64,000 nucleotides of DNA from Cinnamomum chago (GCA_038049695.1 CP142456.1:69467922-69531921); one strand, 5' to 3'; counted from the stretch's first letter, positions 1 through 12,422 are shown. Notes: generated from the sequence alone by a model not told the origin. Translations and numbers: made by a program.

Positions 1-2257
1 GGCCCGGGCTTAGCGTGGGTCTGCCCAGTGGGAAAGCAGCCTACAAGTTTGGTTTGATTAGGCATTTTTGTGAAATTTTGCTTACTGGTATGTAAGTTAT
101 CTTGTGATCAAGATCCATAATTCAAATGTACAAGAGATGGTAATACATTTTTCTTTTTCTTAATTTCTACATCCATTTATCTACACGGAGATGCTCCAAA
201 GAATGATGGCATCTTTGGTTTGTTTTGTACCTTATTTCTTCATTGGAAAGTGAAAACTAATTAAAAGATTGATTTTCTTTGTTTATTTTTTTATTTCATT
301 GTTTTTCTTTTTCTTTACAAGAGACTCATCTCAACCACTCTCACACTCTACACGATGTCCCTAACAGATTTAGCCCATGTGCTTGTATGAAAATGGACGT
401 ATGGTTTTTTTTTTCTTTTCTCATGTTTTTCCTTCCTTGAATGGTATCATTTTTTTCTTTTTGCTTCCATTCAATATTTTCTCTTTTTTTAGCATGGATT
501 TTCAACCCATGCATTTTTTTTTCAATTTACAAAGATTTTATAGGTGTGATATTACAAGATTCTCATTATTTTTCACAATAATTTCTTTCTTTTATCACAA
601 GATCTTAAAAATAATAATAGTGGATTCTTCTTTTATAGTTTTAATTATTATAATAATTTACTATATCTTTATTAGTTTGTTGCTAGTTATATATATTAAA
701 GTAAATGGGGAGGAGGGTTGTGAGGGGTGCCACGTCATGCACATTACATACTGCTATGCTATTTATTACTTGAAAAAAATGAGCTCAGATCAGGCCCACG
801 CTGATGCACATCTTCATTCACTAGGATCATATGGACCATACGTGTGATAGAGATCCACAAGGTGGATCCCACATAATTATTGGTATGCAATTGTTGTTAG
901 TTTCCATGCCTTTTGGTTTCTAATTGGCTACATGGCTTGCACTACAGGCCCCACATGTGAGATTGCTACTTCACAAAAGCATGAAGACTAATTGAAGTGG
1001 CCCACCATATGCCATTAATCACATAAAAAACTCATAACCCAATGATATGCATGTAGCTCTGAGATTTTCACCGATGTAAATCTTATAATAAATCCCTAAG
1101 CCCCACATGAGAGATTTTACTTCACAAAGGCTTGAAGTATATTTGAAGTGGCCCACCACATGCCATTGATCCATAGAAATTAACATTGATTCAAGGAGGA
1201 CCAAGGGAGTTGGATGATCAATGGGGAAACAAATAGGCCCAAAAAGAAAATAATATGCATTTGTAATGCATATTATTGATCACGCTAATTTCTTCTTTGA
1301 GGTATCGCTAGGTTTTAATTATAATAAAAGAAATGCACTCCTTCGGACTGAATTTAGGAAGGAGTTGGAGTTATATACATTAAATTCCAAATGTCATTGA
1401 TAATCACTAATGTTTAGTGGCAAAAACTTCATTAGTTATTTTTTTTATTCCTTTTTTCTCCACGAATAAGAAGATTGAAAATGTTTTTCTTCTTTAAAAT
1501 AATTTTTCATAGATGAATAATATATCTAAAACTCAATATATTGATTTTGCTTGATGCATTTGCCATTGTGTCTTCTTGTGGTTCATTTATTGATTTTTAG
1601 TGATTCAACCTCATGAAATGCGCATGTGAATAGATAATACAAGTTATTTATTATTATTTTTATTTTTCTTATCGGTTCATGTTACACATTATTTTGGGCT
1701 ATTAAGAAAAGATTTTCTCTATTCATTTCTCCATTGCTTTTTTTTTTTTCGAAATAGGTATTGTTGGAATGACCCAAGCCATTTTTCAAAATAATATATT
1801 TATATATTTATTTTATTTATCAATAATATTCTAAAGAAAATATTAAATTAAAAAGTATTTTTATTTTTTAGGCCCCGGCTTAGCATGGGCCTGTGTTACT
1901 AGTTACTATATATAAACTTCCTCCTATACATAAATGTACTTTTCTTGTTCCTATATATGTCTTCTTCTTTTTTTGCAACGTGATGTGTTTCTCATCTTAA
2001 GGGCTAATTCTAAAAGCTTGCAAGCCATCAAAGCTTTAGGTGTTCTTCCTAACAGAGTCTTCCAGTCAACACATCAACCAATCTAAAAGTGAAAATTTTC
2101 TTTAGTATGTGCAATGTTAGAACAAAGAGGAATCGAAGGTCAAGGAAGTTCCTAATTTTTCTAATATAACAGTCGAGGCCGAAATAATTTGAGCTTGCGG
2201 TCAGAATAAATTGGCCAAGTTTTCAATTGAAATAAGTTGAATGCATTTTCACTTTTG
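1..2257. other. Intergenic DNA without a supported gene
   Basis: AT-rich sequence with long T and A tracts. The open frames seen here are low-complexity (Phe/Ile runs) and I do not believe they are coding. A GC-rich motif, GGCCCGGGCTTAGCGTGGG at position 1, recurs with small changes at 1871-1893; it may mark two ends of an old repeat, but no further pairing could be followed. Confidence 0.6.
953..1171. repeat. Diverged direct repeat, two copies about 150 bp apart
   Basis: Two copies of about 70 bp lie at about 953-1022 and 1101-1171. Both run from ccccacatg through tacttcacaaa and gaagtggcccaccaca/tatgccatt. They differ by scattered substitutions. No coding potential is seen. Confidence 0.6.
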
Positions 2258-2262
2258 GATCT

Positions 2263-2559
2263 TATTAGAGACAATTACGGGCAATCACCAGTTTGACCAA
2301 ATCAAATCTTCTGGAGATTTCCTTCCTTGCTTGTAGCCTAGATTTTATTCTTGTTAACTTTAATTTTGGGATTTGTTAGTTGCCAATATACAGTCAATAG
2401 TCATTGTATAGCAATGTTAGCTACAATTTTGGGATTTAATTAGCTGTTAATATTCATTGTAACAGTCATCTTTATATATAGATTAATGTAGGATTCTCTC
2501 ACATTAAGAGAGAAAGTCATCAAACAATTCTTTGTTCTTCTCCATATTCTTTTCTTTTA
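2263..2559 (+). repeat. 5' LTR of element A
   Basis: 297 bp, nearly identical to 21893-22190. It begins TATTAGAG (canonical TG mutated to TA) and ends TA where the 3' LTR ends CA. A TATATATA box lies at 2473-2480. The PBS follows directly. Confidence 0.93.
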
Positions 2560-2571
2560 TGGTATCAGAGC
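2560..2571 (+). other. Primer-binding site of element A (initiator-Met tRNA)
   Basis: TGGTATCAGAGC immediately follows the 5' LTR. This is the usual plant copia primer-binding site, complementary to the 3' end of tRNA-iMet. Confidence 0.93.
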
Positions 2572-2596
2572 AATAAAGTATCCGTCTCTCAAAACA

Positions 2597-3697
2597 ATGG
2601 TAGATGACAAAGGCCCCAGCACCGACGACCAAGGATCGAACAACGATCCCTTCTTCGTTCATCATTTTGATAATCCCACCGTAGTCCTCGTCTCTCCACT
2701 TCTCACAGGAGACAACTTCAGCACATGGCTTCGCACCATGACAATGGCGCTTCGCGCAAAGAATAATTTGGCTTCGTTGATGGTACTATTGAACCACCAA
2801 ATGACATCAAAGAGTTGCAACAATGGCAGCGATGCAACGATTTGGTAAGTTCATGGATTCTCAACTCTACAGAGGGTGAGATTCGTGCAAGCATTCTATA
2901 TGCCGAGACTGCGAGAGAGATTTGGCTTGATCTTAGCGATCGTTTCACTCAAACAAATGCACCAAAAATCTATCAACTCAAACAATCAATTGCATCTTTG
3001 AAACAAGAAGATACGTCTGTTTCAACTTATTTTACAAAGATGAAGGCACTATGGGATGCGTTGAATTCACTTACAGTGGTGAAGCCCTGTACTTGTGGAC
3101 ATGGAAAGACAAGCGCAATTCAACAGCAACAGGATTGTGCAATGGAATTTCTCCAAGGGCTCCATGATCGATTTTTAGCCCTACGCAGCCAGATTTTACT
3201 TATGGATCCATTTCCAAATGCTACAAGAATCTATGCTCTAGTTCGTGAAGAAGAAAAACAGCAAGAAATACATTCTCTATCTCCTTCTATCAATGCACCA
3301 GAAGCTACAGCGCTTTCAGTCAATCCGGCAAATGCAAGTACTAACAATGTTGAAAGTCCTCCTCCAAACCGTGCAAATGCAAGTACCAATAATGGGCGCA
3401 CCTCTCACTCATCCAACCGATTGAATAATGGCCAAAGATATAACGAAAGGGACAATCGCCGCAATGGAAGGCCAAATATGCATTGTGACTATTGTGGTTA
3501 TAACAATCACACAAAAGATGTATGTTATAGGCTTCATGGTTTTCCCAATGATCGGTCGCGGAATCTCCCTAGGAACCAGAATTTTTCAGGCTCATCTTCA
3601 TCAAGGCCTCAACAATCTGATGAACGAGCACTGATATCTTCACCACCCATCACTAAGGAGCAATACAATAAAATCCTTGCTATGCCTTCTTCAGGTA
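2597..3697 (+). pseudogene. gag of element A (copia-type gag polyprotein, frameshifted and cut by B)
   Basis: The ATG at 2597, 26 bases after the PBS, opens a frame containing the copia gag start (PLLTGDNFSTW). A single-base loss near 2765-2775 shifts the frame, and the rest of gag reads on from about 2775 to 3697. The middle part (EIWLDLSDRF, YFTKMKALWDAL) matches the UBN2/gag_3-type domain. A CX2CX4HX4C zinc knuckle lies at 3484-3525 (CDYCGYNNHTKDVC) in an Asn/Arg/Ser-rich tail. The frame then runs straight into the LTR of element B at 3698, which supplies an artificial stop. In the element the product would have been the capsid/nucleocapsid part. It cannot be made intact now. Confidence 0.9.
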
Positions 3698-3809
3698 TGT
3701 AAGGATTTAATTGGCCAATTCATTGGAGTTTGGACAAAACTGGGATTCCTTATAATCTGTATTGAGTCTAGGAAAGGACTGCAATAGTTCTACAGAGTTT
3801 GAACTGGTC

Positions 3810-4048
3810 GCTCGAGCGAACCATACAACCGCTCGAGCGAACCAAACAGAAGAACATACGCTCGACCTTCCATTTCGTGCGCTCGAACGAACAAGGTACT
3901 GGAATGAAGACTCAGATCGCATGACCGTCGCTTGAGCGAACCTCTCACAGAGAGTTGTTCGCTTGAACGCATTTTAATATCCGCTCGAGCAATGAACAAG
4001 TGCGCTGTCCGTCTGTGACTAGAAAGCGGGTCGCTCGAGCGAACCTGA
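3810..4048 (+). repeat. Palindromic CGCTCGAGCGAACC motif array in 5' LTR of B
   Basis: Exact or near copies of CGCTCGAGCGAACC occur at about 3809, 3830, 3859 (decayed), 3880, 3929, 3960, 3981 and 4030. The core CGCTCGAGCG is a perfect palindrome. The array lies upstream of the TATA box, so it is probably in U3. It is CpG-rich in an AT-rich neighbourhood. Reports of repeated palindromic motifs in Sirevirus LTRs, as I recall them, fit this position. Confidence 0.85.
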
Positions 4049-4136
4049 GAATTCTATTTCAAGAAGAACTCCTATTTCTATTCTCACTGAAAGAAGTTAC
4101 CTGCTTCAAGAAGTCTGAGTTGCACGAATTCTCTCC

Positions 4137-4144
4137 TATAAATA
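4137..4144 (+). promoter_or_regulatory. TATA box of element B 5' LTR
   Basis: TATAAATA, repeated at 13354-13361 in the 3' LTR. It lies about 440 bp into the LTR, downstream of the palindromic repeats, where the retrotransposon promoter is expected. Confidence 0.7.
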
Positions 4145-4639
4145 GGGTATTCATCTCTCCTCTCAAAACAACTCTGAATTAGAAGAAATCTAAGAGTTTG
4201 AGAGTTTGAGAGATCCATCTTTCTGCCCCAAGGCTGCCATTACAGAAGCTATGTTGATGATTCAAGTCTTGGTTTGATTCCACCACTTCTCTTGAAGACT
4301 TCGTTGTTCAAGCGCGGTGAAGGTGCACGGCGAGTAGTCGGCAAGTTCTTTGCAGTCCTTAGGTTGAGTTAGCAACTGGGAAAAAGGGTTGTGAGTTTTC
4401 TTGTAACTTTCAATTTCATAGTGCTTGGTTGTCTGTTGGCCTAGACGATAAGGCCCGTGGTTTTTTCCCGAGTAGGGTTTTCCACGTAAAAATCCTGTGT
4501 CATTCTTTCTCTTGTGGTTTGATTGTTTTAAACAGGATTAGGGTTAATTACTAGTTTAATCACTAGTTATTGATATTCATATGAGATTGTGTAATCGGGA
4601 CCTCTGCCTGTGTTAAGGCAAGATAAGTGGTTTTTCTAT

Positions 4640-4651
4640 TGGTATCAGAGC
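4640..4651 (+). other. Primer-binding site of element B (initiator-Met tRNA)
   Basis: TGGTATCAGAGC one base after the 5' LTR, the same tRNA-iMet primer site as in element A. Confidence 0.92.
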
Positions 4652-4693
4652 AGGTTACACTAAGTTATTGTGTGATCAAGTTATTGATCTCTC

Positions 4694-5874
4694 ATGGATA
4701 TCATCAGAGAAGGAACTTCGACCAACAAGCCCCCCCTCCTAGATGGATCTAATTATGCTTATTGGAAAGGAAGAATGATAGCCTTCTTTAAGGCAATTGA
4801 TAACCAGGTTTGGGACATTGTGGCTGATGGATACACTTAACCCACTGTGACGGTTGAAGGTCAAACTAGACCAAAACCCAAAGCACAGTGGTCTGCTGAT
4901 GATAAGGCCAAATCAAACTACAATAATAAGGCCATTCATGCTATTTACAATGGTGTCACTCAAACTGAGTTTCATAGTATTTCGGCTTGTACCATGCAAA
5001 AGCTGCATGGGATTTACTTCAAACTGTTCATGAAGGAACATAAATTTTCAGGCAAACCAAACTCCAAAATCTGACAACGGCTTTTGAAACGATTCGAATG
5101 AAAGATTCAGAATCTTTTGATGATTTTAACATGAAATTGTCAAAAATTGTCAATTCCTGCCATACTCTGGGAGAGCGGGTACCTCCATCAAAAGTTGTTA
5201 AAAAGTTTTTGAGGTCTCTCCCTGAAAGGTTTCGTCCAAAAGTCGTTGCTATTGAGGAGCACCAGGATCTGAACTCAATATCTGTTGAAGAATTGGTTGG
5301 AAATTTACAGACTTTTGAGGCAAATCACTGCCCACAGAAAAAAGGAAAAGACATTGCACTAATGTCTACTAAGTCAGTTGAGGATTCTGAATTAAGTGAT
5401 CCAGGCAGTAATACTGATGATGAAAAGTTCGAAGCATATCTTGCTCGAAAATTGAAGAAAATCTGGAAGAACAGGAAGAATTTCAACAAGAAAGAACCCT
5501 CAAACCCGAAAGCACATTTTAAAGGAAAATTTGTACCCAAAACAGAGTTGATCAAATCAAAGGGTACAAATAAGCAAATTAAATGCTTTGAGTGTCAAGG
5601 ATATGGGCACACAACTGCTAAATGTGCCAATCGCAGGGAAAAGTTTAAAAGTAAAGCACTGAATGTTGCCTGGGATGAAGATTCAGATGAGGATGAATCT
5701 AATCCTGAATCACCTTCGAGTGAGTCAGGAAAATATGTTGCTTTTTTTGCTATGTCTAATGCTTCATCTGTGCAGGAATCTAAATCAGAAGATGATTTAG
5801 AAATTAACGATTTTTCTGATGAGGATTTAGAGGGTGATGAAAACTATCATAAGCTGTTACAAGAATCCCTCTGA
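4694..5874 (+). pseudogene. gag N-terminal and zinc-knuckle part of element B (broken)
   Basis: Begins at ATG 4694 (MDIIREGTSTNKPPLLDG), a typical Sirevirus gag start. A TAA at 4838-4840 interrupts the frame after 48 codons. A frameshift near 5000-5060 moves the reading to the frame of 5098-5874. That part holds the UBN2-type capsid region (SFDDFNMKLSKIVNSCHTLG, VKKFLRSLPERF), a basic stretch, and a CCHC knuckle at 5584-5625 (CFECQGYGHTTAKC). A strongly acidic Asp/Glu/Ser tail follows. The frame ends in TGA at 5872, directly before the coiled-coil part of gag in the same frame, so that stop is probably a mutation rather than a gag end. Confidence 0.9.
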
Positions 5875-7590
5875 ATGTCGAAGATCAGTGAAAAGAGGGC
5901 ATTGAAAATCAAAGCAATGGAAGAAAAAATCTTGTCTCTGCAGACTATCTTAACAGACTCTCAGTCAAAGGTAATTCAATTAGAAGAACAGAGAGCAATT
6001 TTTTCTAACAAATTAATTCTTGCAGGAGAAGAAAATGCCCAGCTTCAAGAGCGCTATCTAAAAGCTAAATCTGAGATGGCGAATCTGCGAAAAGAACTAC
6101 TTACATGCAAATCTGAAAGAGATAACTCGGCTGGAAAGTTGAAGATGGTGCTGGTTGAGTTAGAATCAGCTAAAGCTTCAATTAACAGGATGAACACTGG
6201 ATCCGCAAAGCTAAATGAAATACTGGAAAGCCAATTACCTCCAAAGTCAAAAACTGGTCTTGGATACGTTCATGGAGCGTCCACATCTAAAGACAAAGGT
6301 AAGACTGTATTTGTTCAAGGACAAACCATGACGTCTATACCTCTCGTTTATTCACATAACTCATCTACAAAGATTCAGAAGCCAAACAATGTGTCTAGAT
6401 CAAAGTTCATTCCCATCTGTCATTTTTGCGGGATTACTGGATACATAAGACCACATTGTAACAAATTGCGAAATTTTCTTAGAAATCAGCGCAGAAGGTC
6501 AAAACCTTCGTCGGCACAGATTTGGACCAAACCAGTCTGGGTCCGCAAATCTGATCTGCGCTGTAATGTGGTTCTTACAGCACTGAGTGCTACCGACTCA
6601 GATGTATGGTATCTAGACAGTGGATATTCAAGGCACATGACAGGAAACGAAGCCCTATTTACCACTCTTGAAGATTACAACGGTGGTTCTGTTCGATTCG
6701 GTGATGGAGGTAAGGCTAAAGTTGTTGGAAAAGGTACTGTATCCATACTAGGTTTGTCTAAGCTAAAGGATGTATATTTGGTTGATGGTTTAAAAACAAA
6801 CCTGTTGAGCATAAGTCAACTGTGCGACAATTTTCATGAAGTGCATTTCTCTGCACAAGAATGCACAATTGTGGATAAGAAAGGTAAAACAGTGATTCAT
6901 GGCATGAGGAATTCGGGAAACTGTTATGTTGTCTCCTCAGACAAATCTTTGACTTGCAATTCAGCAATCATAAGTGACATCGAGCTTTGGCACCAAAGGC
7001 TTGGACATGTGAATTACAAAGATCTTGAAAAGTTGTCTATGCATGAGTTAGTTCGTGGCCTCCCTAAACTCAAAAAGTCTCCAAATACTGTGTGTGGCCC
7101 CTACCAACTAGGTAAACAAATCAAAGCTCCACACAAAAAGATTGATTCCCTTACCACAAAGAGGCCGATGGAATTACTTCACATGGATCTGATGGGACCC
7201 ACAAAGGTTGAAATCATAGGCGGTAAAAAATATATATTTTTAACTATCGATGATTTCTCTCGCCTCACTTGGGTTCGGTTTTTACGAGACAAATCAGAGA
7301 CGTTTCTTGTATTTACTGATTTGTGGTCTCTTCTTATTGCAGATAAAGGTCAAGAATTTGGAGGAGTCTCTAGAATAAGATCAGATCATGGCACCGAATT
7401 TCAAAATTCGGATTTTTCTGCCTTTTGCTCAACACATGGAATCAAACATGAGTTCTCTGCACCCAAAACACCTCAGCAGAATGGGGTTGTTGAAAGAAAA
7501 AATAGAGTGGCCCAAGAAATGGCTCGAACGATGTTACACAGCAAAAACACCCTCAAAGATTTTGGGCTGAGGCTGTCAATACAGCAGTTT
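5875..7590 (+). pseudogene. Element B: gag coiled coil, protease and integrase
   Basis: Continues in the frame of the preceding gag part. Residues 1-120 are a charged coiled coil (KIKAMEEKILSLQTIL and on). A second CCHC-like knuckle at 6418-6459 (CHFCGITGYIRPHC) has Tyr where the zinc-binding His belongs. The aspartic protease shows YLDSGYSRHMTG near 6610, where Tyr replaces the usual Cys after DSG. A GAG-pre-integrase zinc region (LWHQRLGHVNYKDL) follows. The integrase core has Asp in HMDLMGP near 7180, Asp in RSDHGTEF at 7379-7402 and Glu in GVVERKNR near 7485-7506. A one-base loss near 7562 shifts the frame and ends the ORF at 7596. Confidence 0.92.
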
Positions 7591-9750
7591 ATGTGATAAA
7601 TCGTGTTTATCTTCGCCCAGGGACTAAGTCAACTCCATATGAATTGTGGACAGGAGTCAAGCCAAACATTAAATATTTTCGAACTTTTGGCAGCAAGTGT
7701 TACATCCTCCGTGATAGAAAACACTTGACTAAATTTGACTCCAGAAGTGATGAGGGAGTTTTCCTTGGTTACTCCTCCACCAGTAAAGCTTATAGGGTTT
7801 TTCATTTGAAGAATTCTACTGTTATGGAGTCCATTAATGTTGTTGTTGATGATGCAGGTATTTTTGATCACTTATCCGATGATGATGAGGGACTAACTTT
7901 TTCCCCATACCCTGCACAGGCTGAAAACTTGATTGAAAGTCATGATGAACCTAACTCCGCTGAGAAACCGGGTGCCCCTGAATCTGCTGAACCTAAAAGT
8001 TCAAACAAAAACACTGCTGAAAGCACTGTTCCAAACATCATTAAGCATTTTGAAGAGAAAAGCGCATCTCCTCTACCTATACACCCGCGTTCGCAAAAAG
8101 GTCAAGTCATCAAGGACCACCCCCTTGACACAGTTATTGGTGAGGTCTCGGCACCTATGAAAACACGCAAACAGGTATGCGATGAAGTAAGTCATGTGTG
8201 TTATGTCTCTACTATTGAACCGAAAAATGTCAAAGCTGCTCTTAATGATGATTCTTGGATTAATGCTATGCATGAAGAATTGGCTCAATTTGAAAGAAAC
8301 TGTGTTTGGGAGCTTGTTCCTAGACCTACTGATTTAAATGTCATCGGTACCAAATGGGTCTTCAAAAACAAGACCGATGAATCTGGTCAGGTTATCAGGA
8401 ACAAAGCTCGTCTAGTAGCCCAGGGTTACACCCAAGTAGAGGGGATCGACTTTGATGAAACTTTTGCCCCGGTTGCTAGATTAGAATCTGTGAGATTGTT
8501 ACTTGCTATTGCGTGTTTCTTGAATATAAAATTGTTCCAAATGGATGTGAAAAGTGCCTTTCTTAATGGTTTCTTGAATGACTTAGTATATGTTGAACAA
8601 CCAAAAGGCTGTGAATATCCTCATTACCCTGATCACGTCTTTAAACTGAAAAAGGCACTGTATGGTTTGAAACAAGCACCTAGAGCATGGTATGAGAGAC
8701 TCACTGTGTTTCTCATTGAGCATGGGTTTTTTAGAGGTAGCGTCGATAAAACACTGTTCATCAGACATGACAAGAGTGATATCGTCATTGCACAAGTCTA
8801 TGTAGATGATATCATCTTCGGTTCTACCTCTGAGTTGTTGGCTGAAAAATTTGCTGGAAGAATGGCAACTGAATTTGAAATGAGCATGGTGGGAGAGCTA
8901 TCTTTCTTTTTGGGACTTCAAATCAAACAAACTCCGTCTGGTATTTTTATTTCTCAACCAAAATTTGCCAGAGAATTATTGAAGAAATTTGGAATGCAAT
9001 CCAGGAAGCATGCAAGGACACCGATGAGTACTACCGCTAAAATCAGTCTTGATGTAAGTGGACAGGACTCTGATGAGAAAGCCTATAGAAGCATGATAGG
9101 CAGTCCTCTCTATCTCACTGCAAGTCGTCCAGATATTGCTTATAGTGTTGGCGTGTGTGCACGATTTCAATCCAAACCTAAACTCTCACATGTTCATGCT
9201 GTGAAACGCATTTTGAAATACATCGGTGGCACAACTGAATTTGGAATTTGGATGTCTAAAGATACCAACACGACTGTGGTTGGTTTTTTGGATGCTGATT
9301 GGGCTGGCTGTGTTGATGACGGAAAAGCACTTCCGGTGGATGTTTTTTTGTGGGAAATAATCTCGTAGCTTGGCATAGTAAGAAGCAGACGTCGACCTCT
9401 CTGTCGACTACTGAGGCTGAATATATTGCTGCTGGTAGTTGTTGCACACAACTTCTTTGGATGAAACAAATGCTACAAGATTATGGAATTGTGCAAGAAA
9501 CTATGACGATTTTCTGTGACAATCAAAGTGCAATAGACATTTCCAAGAATCCAGTCCAACACTCACGCACAAAGCATATAGACATTAGGCATCATTTCAT
9601 CCGTGATTTGGTTGAGGAAGGAACAATTTGACTTCATCACATCTCCTCCGACGCTCAACTTGCGGATATCTTCACCAAACCCCTGGATGCTGCACGGTTT
9701 GAATCTTTGCGTAAATCGTTAGAGATTTCTCTAATTCCCTACACTCCATA
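7591..9750 (+). pseudogene. Element B: integrase C-terminus, reverse transcriptase and RNase H (frameshifted)
   Basis: From about 7593 the integrase C-terminal region continues (TPYELWTGVKPN, GVFLGYSS). An acidic/Pro/Ser linker leads to the copia RT: KWVFKNKTDESG, KARLVAQGYTQVEGIDFDETFAPVARLES in overlapping pieces, QMDVKSAFLNG, and the catalytic YVDD near 8799-8810. RNase H begins at GFLDADWAG near 9283. A one-base loss near 9325 shifts the frame; the remainder (STTEAEYIAA, CDNQSAIDISKNP, RTKHIDIRHHFIRD) reads in the frame of 9350-9631. A TGA at 9629 interrupts the last part (LADIFTKPLD, ending near 9750). Motifs are well kept, so the element died recently. Confidence 0.93.
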
Positions 9751-11372
9751 GTTGTTTTTACGTGTCTAAGTGCACACTTCACTATCACATTTTTTTTGCA
9801 CGAAGTTATTCTCTCACTTCTACTTCATGTTTAGTTTTTGAGAGATGTTGCATTTCGGCTAAACCGGAGGAAGAGGGCTACCTACGATTGTGTGTGAAAG
9901 CTTCCACTTGTCTGGTAATTTTCATTTGGAGAAGGCTACCATGGTCGTAAGAGTGAAAGTCACCAATGAAGGTTTAGCCCGTCCCCGTTGCTTTTAAATA
10001 TATATATATATATATATATGTGGCAGATTTTACCTTACAGTTTACTTTACAGAGTTTACGAAAAAAAAAAAAGAAAAAAAAGGGGGGAAACTCATATGCT
10101 CCACTGTTGAAAGATGGGTGTGCTCCCTATATTAGGAATAAGTGCATCTTAAGGAGATTTACATGGAGTATGATACACAGTTTTTTTTTTCCATTATCAC
10201 TGTTCACATTCTCACTGTGTGCTTAGCCATGTAAACTTTACTATAGTAACATCTTGACACTGAGTATGGAGAGTTTTGACTTAAATTGAGACGTTGAAGA
10301 ATTTTTGCCGCGCTGCATTCAAAGAGTTGGAACCCTTGGCAGTTCGCTCGAGCAACCATGACTGACCGCTCGAGCGAACCCTCGCATTAAAAGCGCGCAC
10401 GATCCTTCCTCTTCCCCATTTCTTCCGATTTCCATTCTCTGCTACCCTAGCGGCTTCTGTCATTGGTTTTCGCCCCTTTTTCTCCGACGAGTACTCCTCA
10501 CCGTCCTAAGGTATTTCTCACTCTCTCCTTTTCCTTTTCTCATTTATCATTATGCACTGTGCTCTCTATTTTCATATGGTTTTTTTTTCCTTCTTATTCA
10601 TTTGATTTGGTTAGGGTTTTTTTTTCCAATCTATTTCATGCATTTTCTCTAGTTTCATGCCTCACTTCTTCACTTTGGACTGATTTCAAAGGGTTTCACT
10701 TTCTGATTGTCATAGTAATCTAAAAGTACTATGTCCATTTTCTTTTGAGCAATTGTTATTAAAGATTTTGGTCATCTATTTGTGATGTTATTCGAATTAC
10801 TATCTATAGATGGGTGTGGTACTCTTTCGTTAGCGTGTGACTGGAAACTTGTCTCTGCATTGTGGCTGTGGTGTGAAATTGTTTGGAGAAGGTGTGTGGA
10901 GGGTTAAATGAAAATGTGGGTGGCATAGTTGGTGATGTGGTTCGTTTTTTTTTTTGGATATCCTGTTGGTATATTTTCCTGACTCCATTTGTAGGAGTGT
11001 TATCTGTGAGTGGAAAGACTGGGTTGTTTCTCCAATTGGAGATATGTCCTTGTTTGGTTGGTGACTGTGGTCAGGGTTGGAGATTGTTGTTGTTATGGAT
11101 ATGTGGCTGGAATTGCTGCCCTCTGGCAGTTATGGAGATGGGTGGAGTTACCCATTTTTTTTTAGCAGGATGAGAACAGTTTTGTGACAAATTAGAACTT
11201 GGTTTGTGTCTGGATGGTGATGGTTGGATATACCCCATTTCCCTTTGAAGGGTGTGATCAATGGTGTATGATAATGGCAGTAGTTCTGATTAATGCTTGG
11301 GTGGGACTACCTATGTTTATTATTGTGCAGGGACTTTGCCCTAATTGGTCTTTTTGGATTTAACTGACAGTT
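9751..11372 (+). other. Spacer of element B between pol and third ORF
   Basis: 1.6 kb with no coding pattern. It contains a (TA)n tract at about 10002-10019, A and T runs, a T-rich stretch at 10500-10720, and two further copies of the LTR palindrome (about 10344 and 10366). The palindromes outside the LTR suggest that this part was captured from an LTR or carries the same regulatory sites. Subgenomic-type promoters or introns for the third ORF could lie here, but none is identified. Confidence 0.65.
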
Positions 11373-12422
11373 ATGGCTCCGAAAAAGCGCCCTCATGCAG
11401 AGGCTTCTTCTTCCTCATCTTTTGATCATACCCGGTTCCCAAGTCTTGCAAAGTCCACCTTGTTTTATGAACAGTTTGCACATCGTAACATTGAATCAGA
11501 GAAAGAAGTGGCAGAGGAATTACATGACAAGGCTGTTTGTCGGAGTCTGGCAAATAGAGAATGGTACCCCTTGATGAAATTTGACTAAAAAAACATTCAT
11601 GTCGACTTAGTTAGGAAATTTTACTGCAATCTGGAAGTATTGGAAAATGGTTCAGTCAAAACCTATGTGCGGGGCAAGTGGATAACAATTTCGGTTGCTG
11701 ACATCGCTGATTTCATAAATATTCCGGAGGAGGAGGGTGCTAATTACCCAATACCGGATGCGCTGCCAGCCCGTATTGACTATGATGCCATTGCCACCAT
11801 TCTTTGCGGTGTGCCCACTCAGTGGCCTGGGGGAATAATTCTTCATGGAAATCTCACGGCTGAGTATCGGTTTCTAAACCGATTTGTGTGTCACAACCTT
11901 GAACCCCGTGGTCACACATCTGATGTAGCTCAGAAGAATGGCTACCTACTTTATTGCATCGGCACTGGAAGGCGTGTAAACATCCCTCTTGTCTATCTGC
12001 ATGTCCTCGTTCGAACATTGACAGCTAAGCGAAATTCCCTGCTACCGTTTGGAGTCTTTATCACTGAATTTCTTGCTTATAAAGAGATACAAGTCAGGCA
12101 GAGTGAACCTTTTGTCAAAGTCAAGAATCCAATCAATGCCCGAACAATTGCACAATCATCTGCTCATGTTAATCCTGCCCAGCGAGCTGAGGAAGGACAT
12201 CAAGGAGAAGAGACTGCTGCTCCAGCACACGTTGAGGGGGAGCAACCAGGCCTCCATCAAAGATTTGATCAGCTGGCACTACAATATCAGGATCTATCCG
12301 CTCGGGTTGACTTGGGATTCACTCAAGTTCAGGATCTCTCCACCAGGGTTGACTTGGGTTTCACTCAAGTAAATGCAGCCCTTGCAGATATTCTCGCGAG
12401 GATGGGACAAGGCCCGGAATGA
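11373..12422 (+). pseudogene. Extra 3' ORF of element B (putative plant transposon protein domain / env-position ORF)
   Basis: ATG at 11373 (MAPKKRPHAEASSSSS), with a basic, possibly nuclear-targeting start. The frame runs 349 codons to the TGA at 12420-12422, with one in-frame TAA at 11586-11588. Conserved-looking parts include FYEQFAHRNIESEKE, RKFYCNLEV, VRGKWITISVADIADFI and PIPDALPARIDYDAI. This resembles the 'putative plant transposon protein' domain known from extra ORFs of Sirevirus and gypsy elements. Near the C-terminus a 14-residue unit, QDLSARVDLGFTQV, is repeated in tandem and looks amphipathic. No transmembrane segment is visible, so I would not call it an envelope protein despite its env-like position. 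Its function is unknown. Confidence 0.8.

Larger units (their letters stand above)
3698..4638 (+). repeat. 5' LTR of element B
   Basis: Starts TGTAAGGATT and matches 12892-13846. It differs from the 3' LTR by about 16 substitutions, loss of one palindrome unit of about 24 bp, and a 10-bp tandem gain (gagagttt). A TATAAATA box lies at 4137-4144. The last bases are CTA instead of CA. Confidence 0.93.

Noticed and set aside
377-847. 156-codon open frame at the left end
   Set aside because: Phe/Ile/Leu-rich translation of T-rich DNA, no domain, no promoter pattern; chance frame.
2010-2096. 29-codon open stretch (ANSKSLQAIKALGVLPNRVF) after a pyrimidine tract, like an exon fragment
   Set aside because: Too short, no flanking exons on either side of element A, and I could not assign a family with confidence.
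11373-12422. Calling the third ORF of element B an envelope gene
   Set aside because: No signal peptide or transmembrane segment is visible; position alone is not enough.
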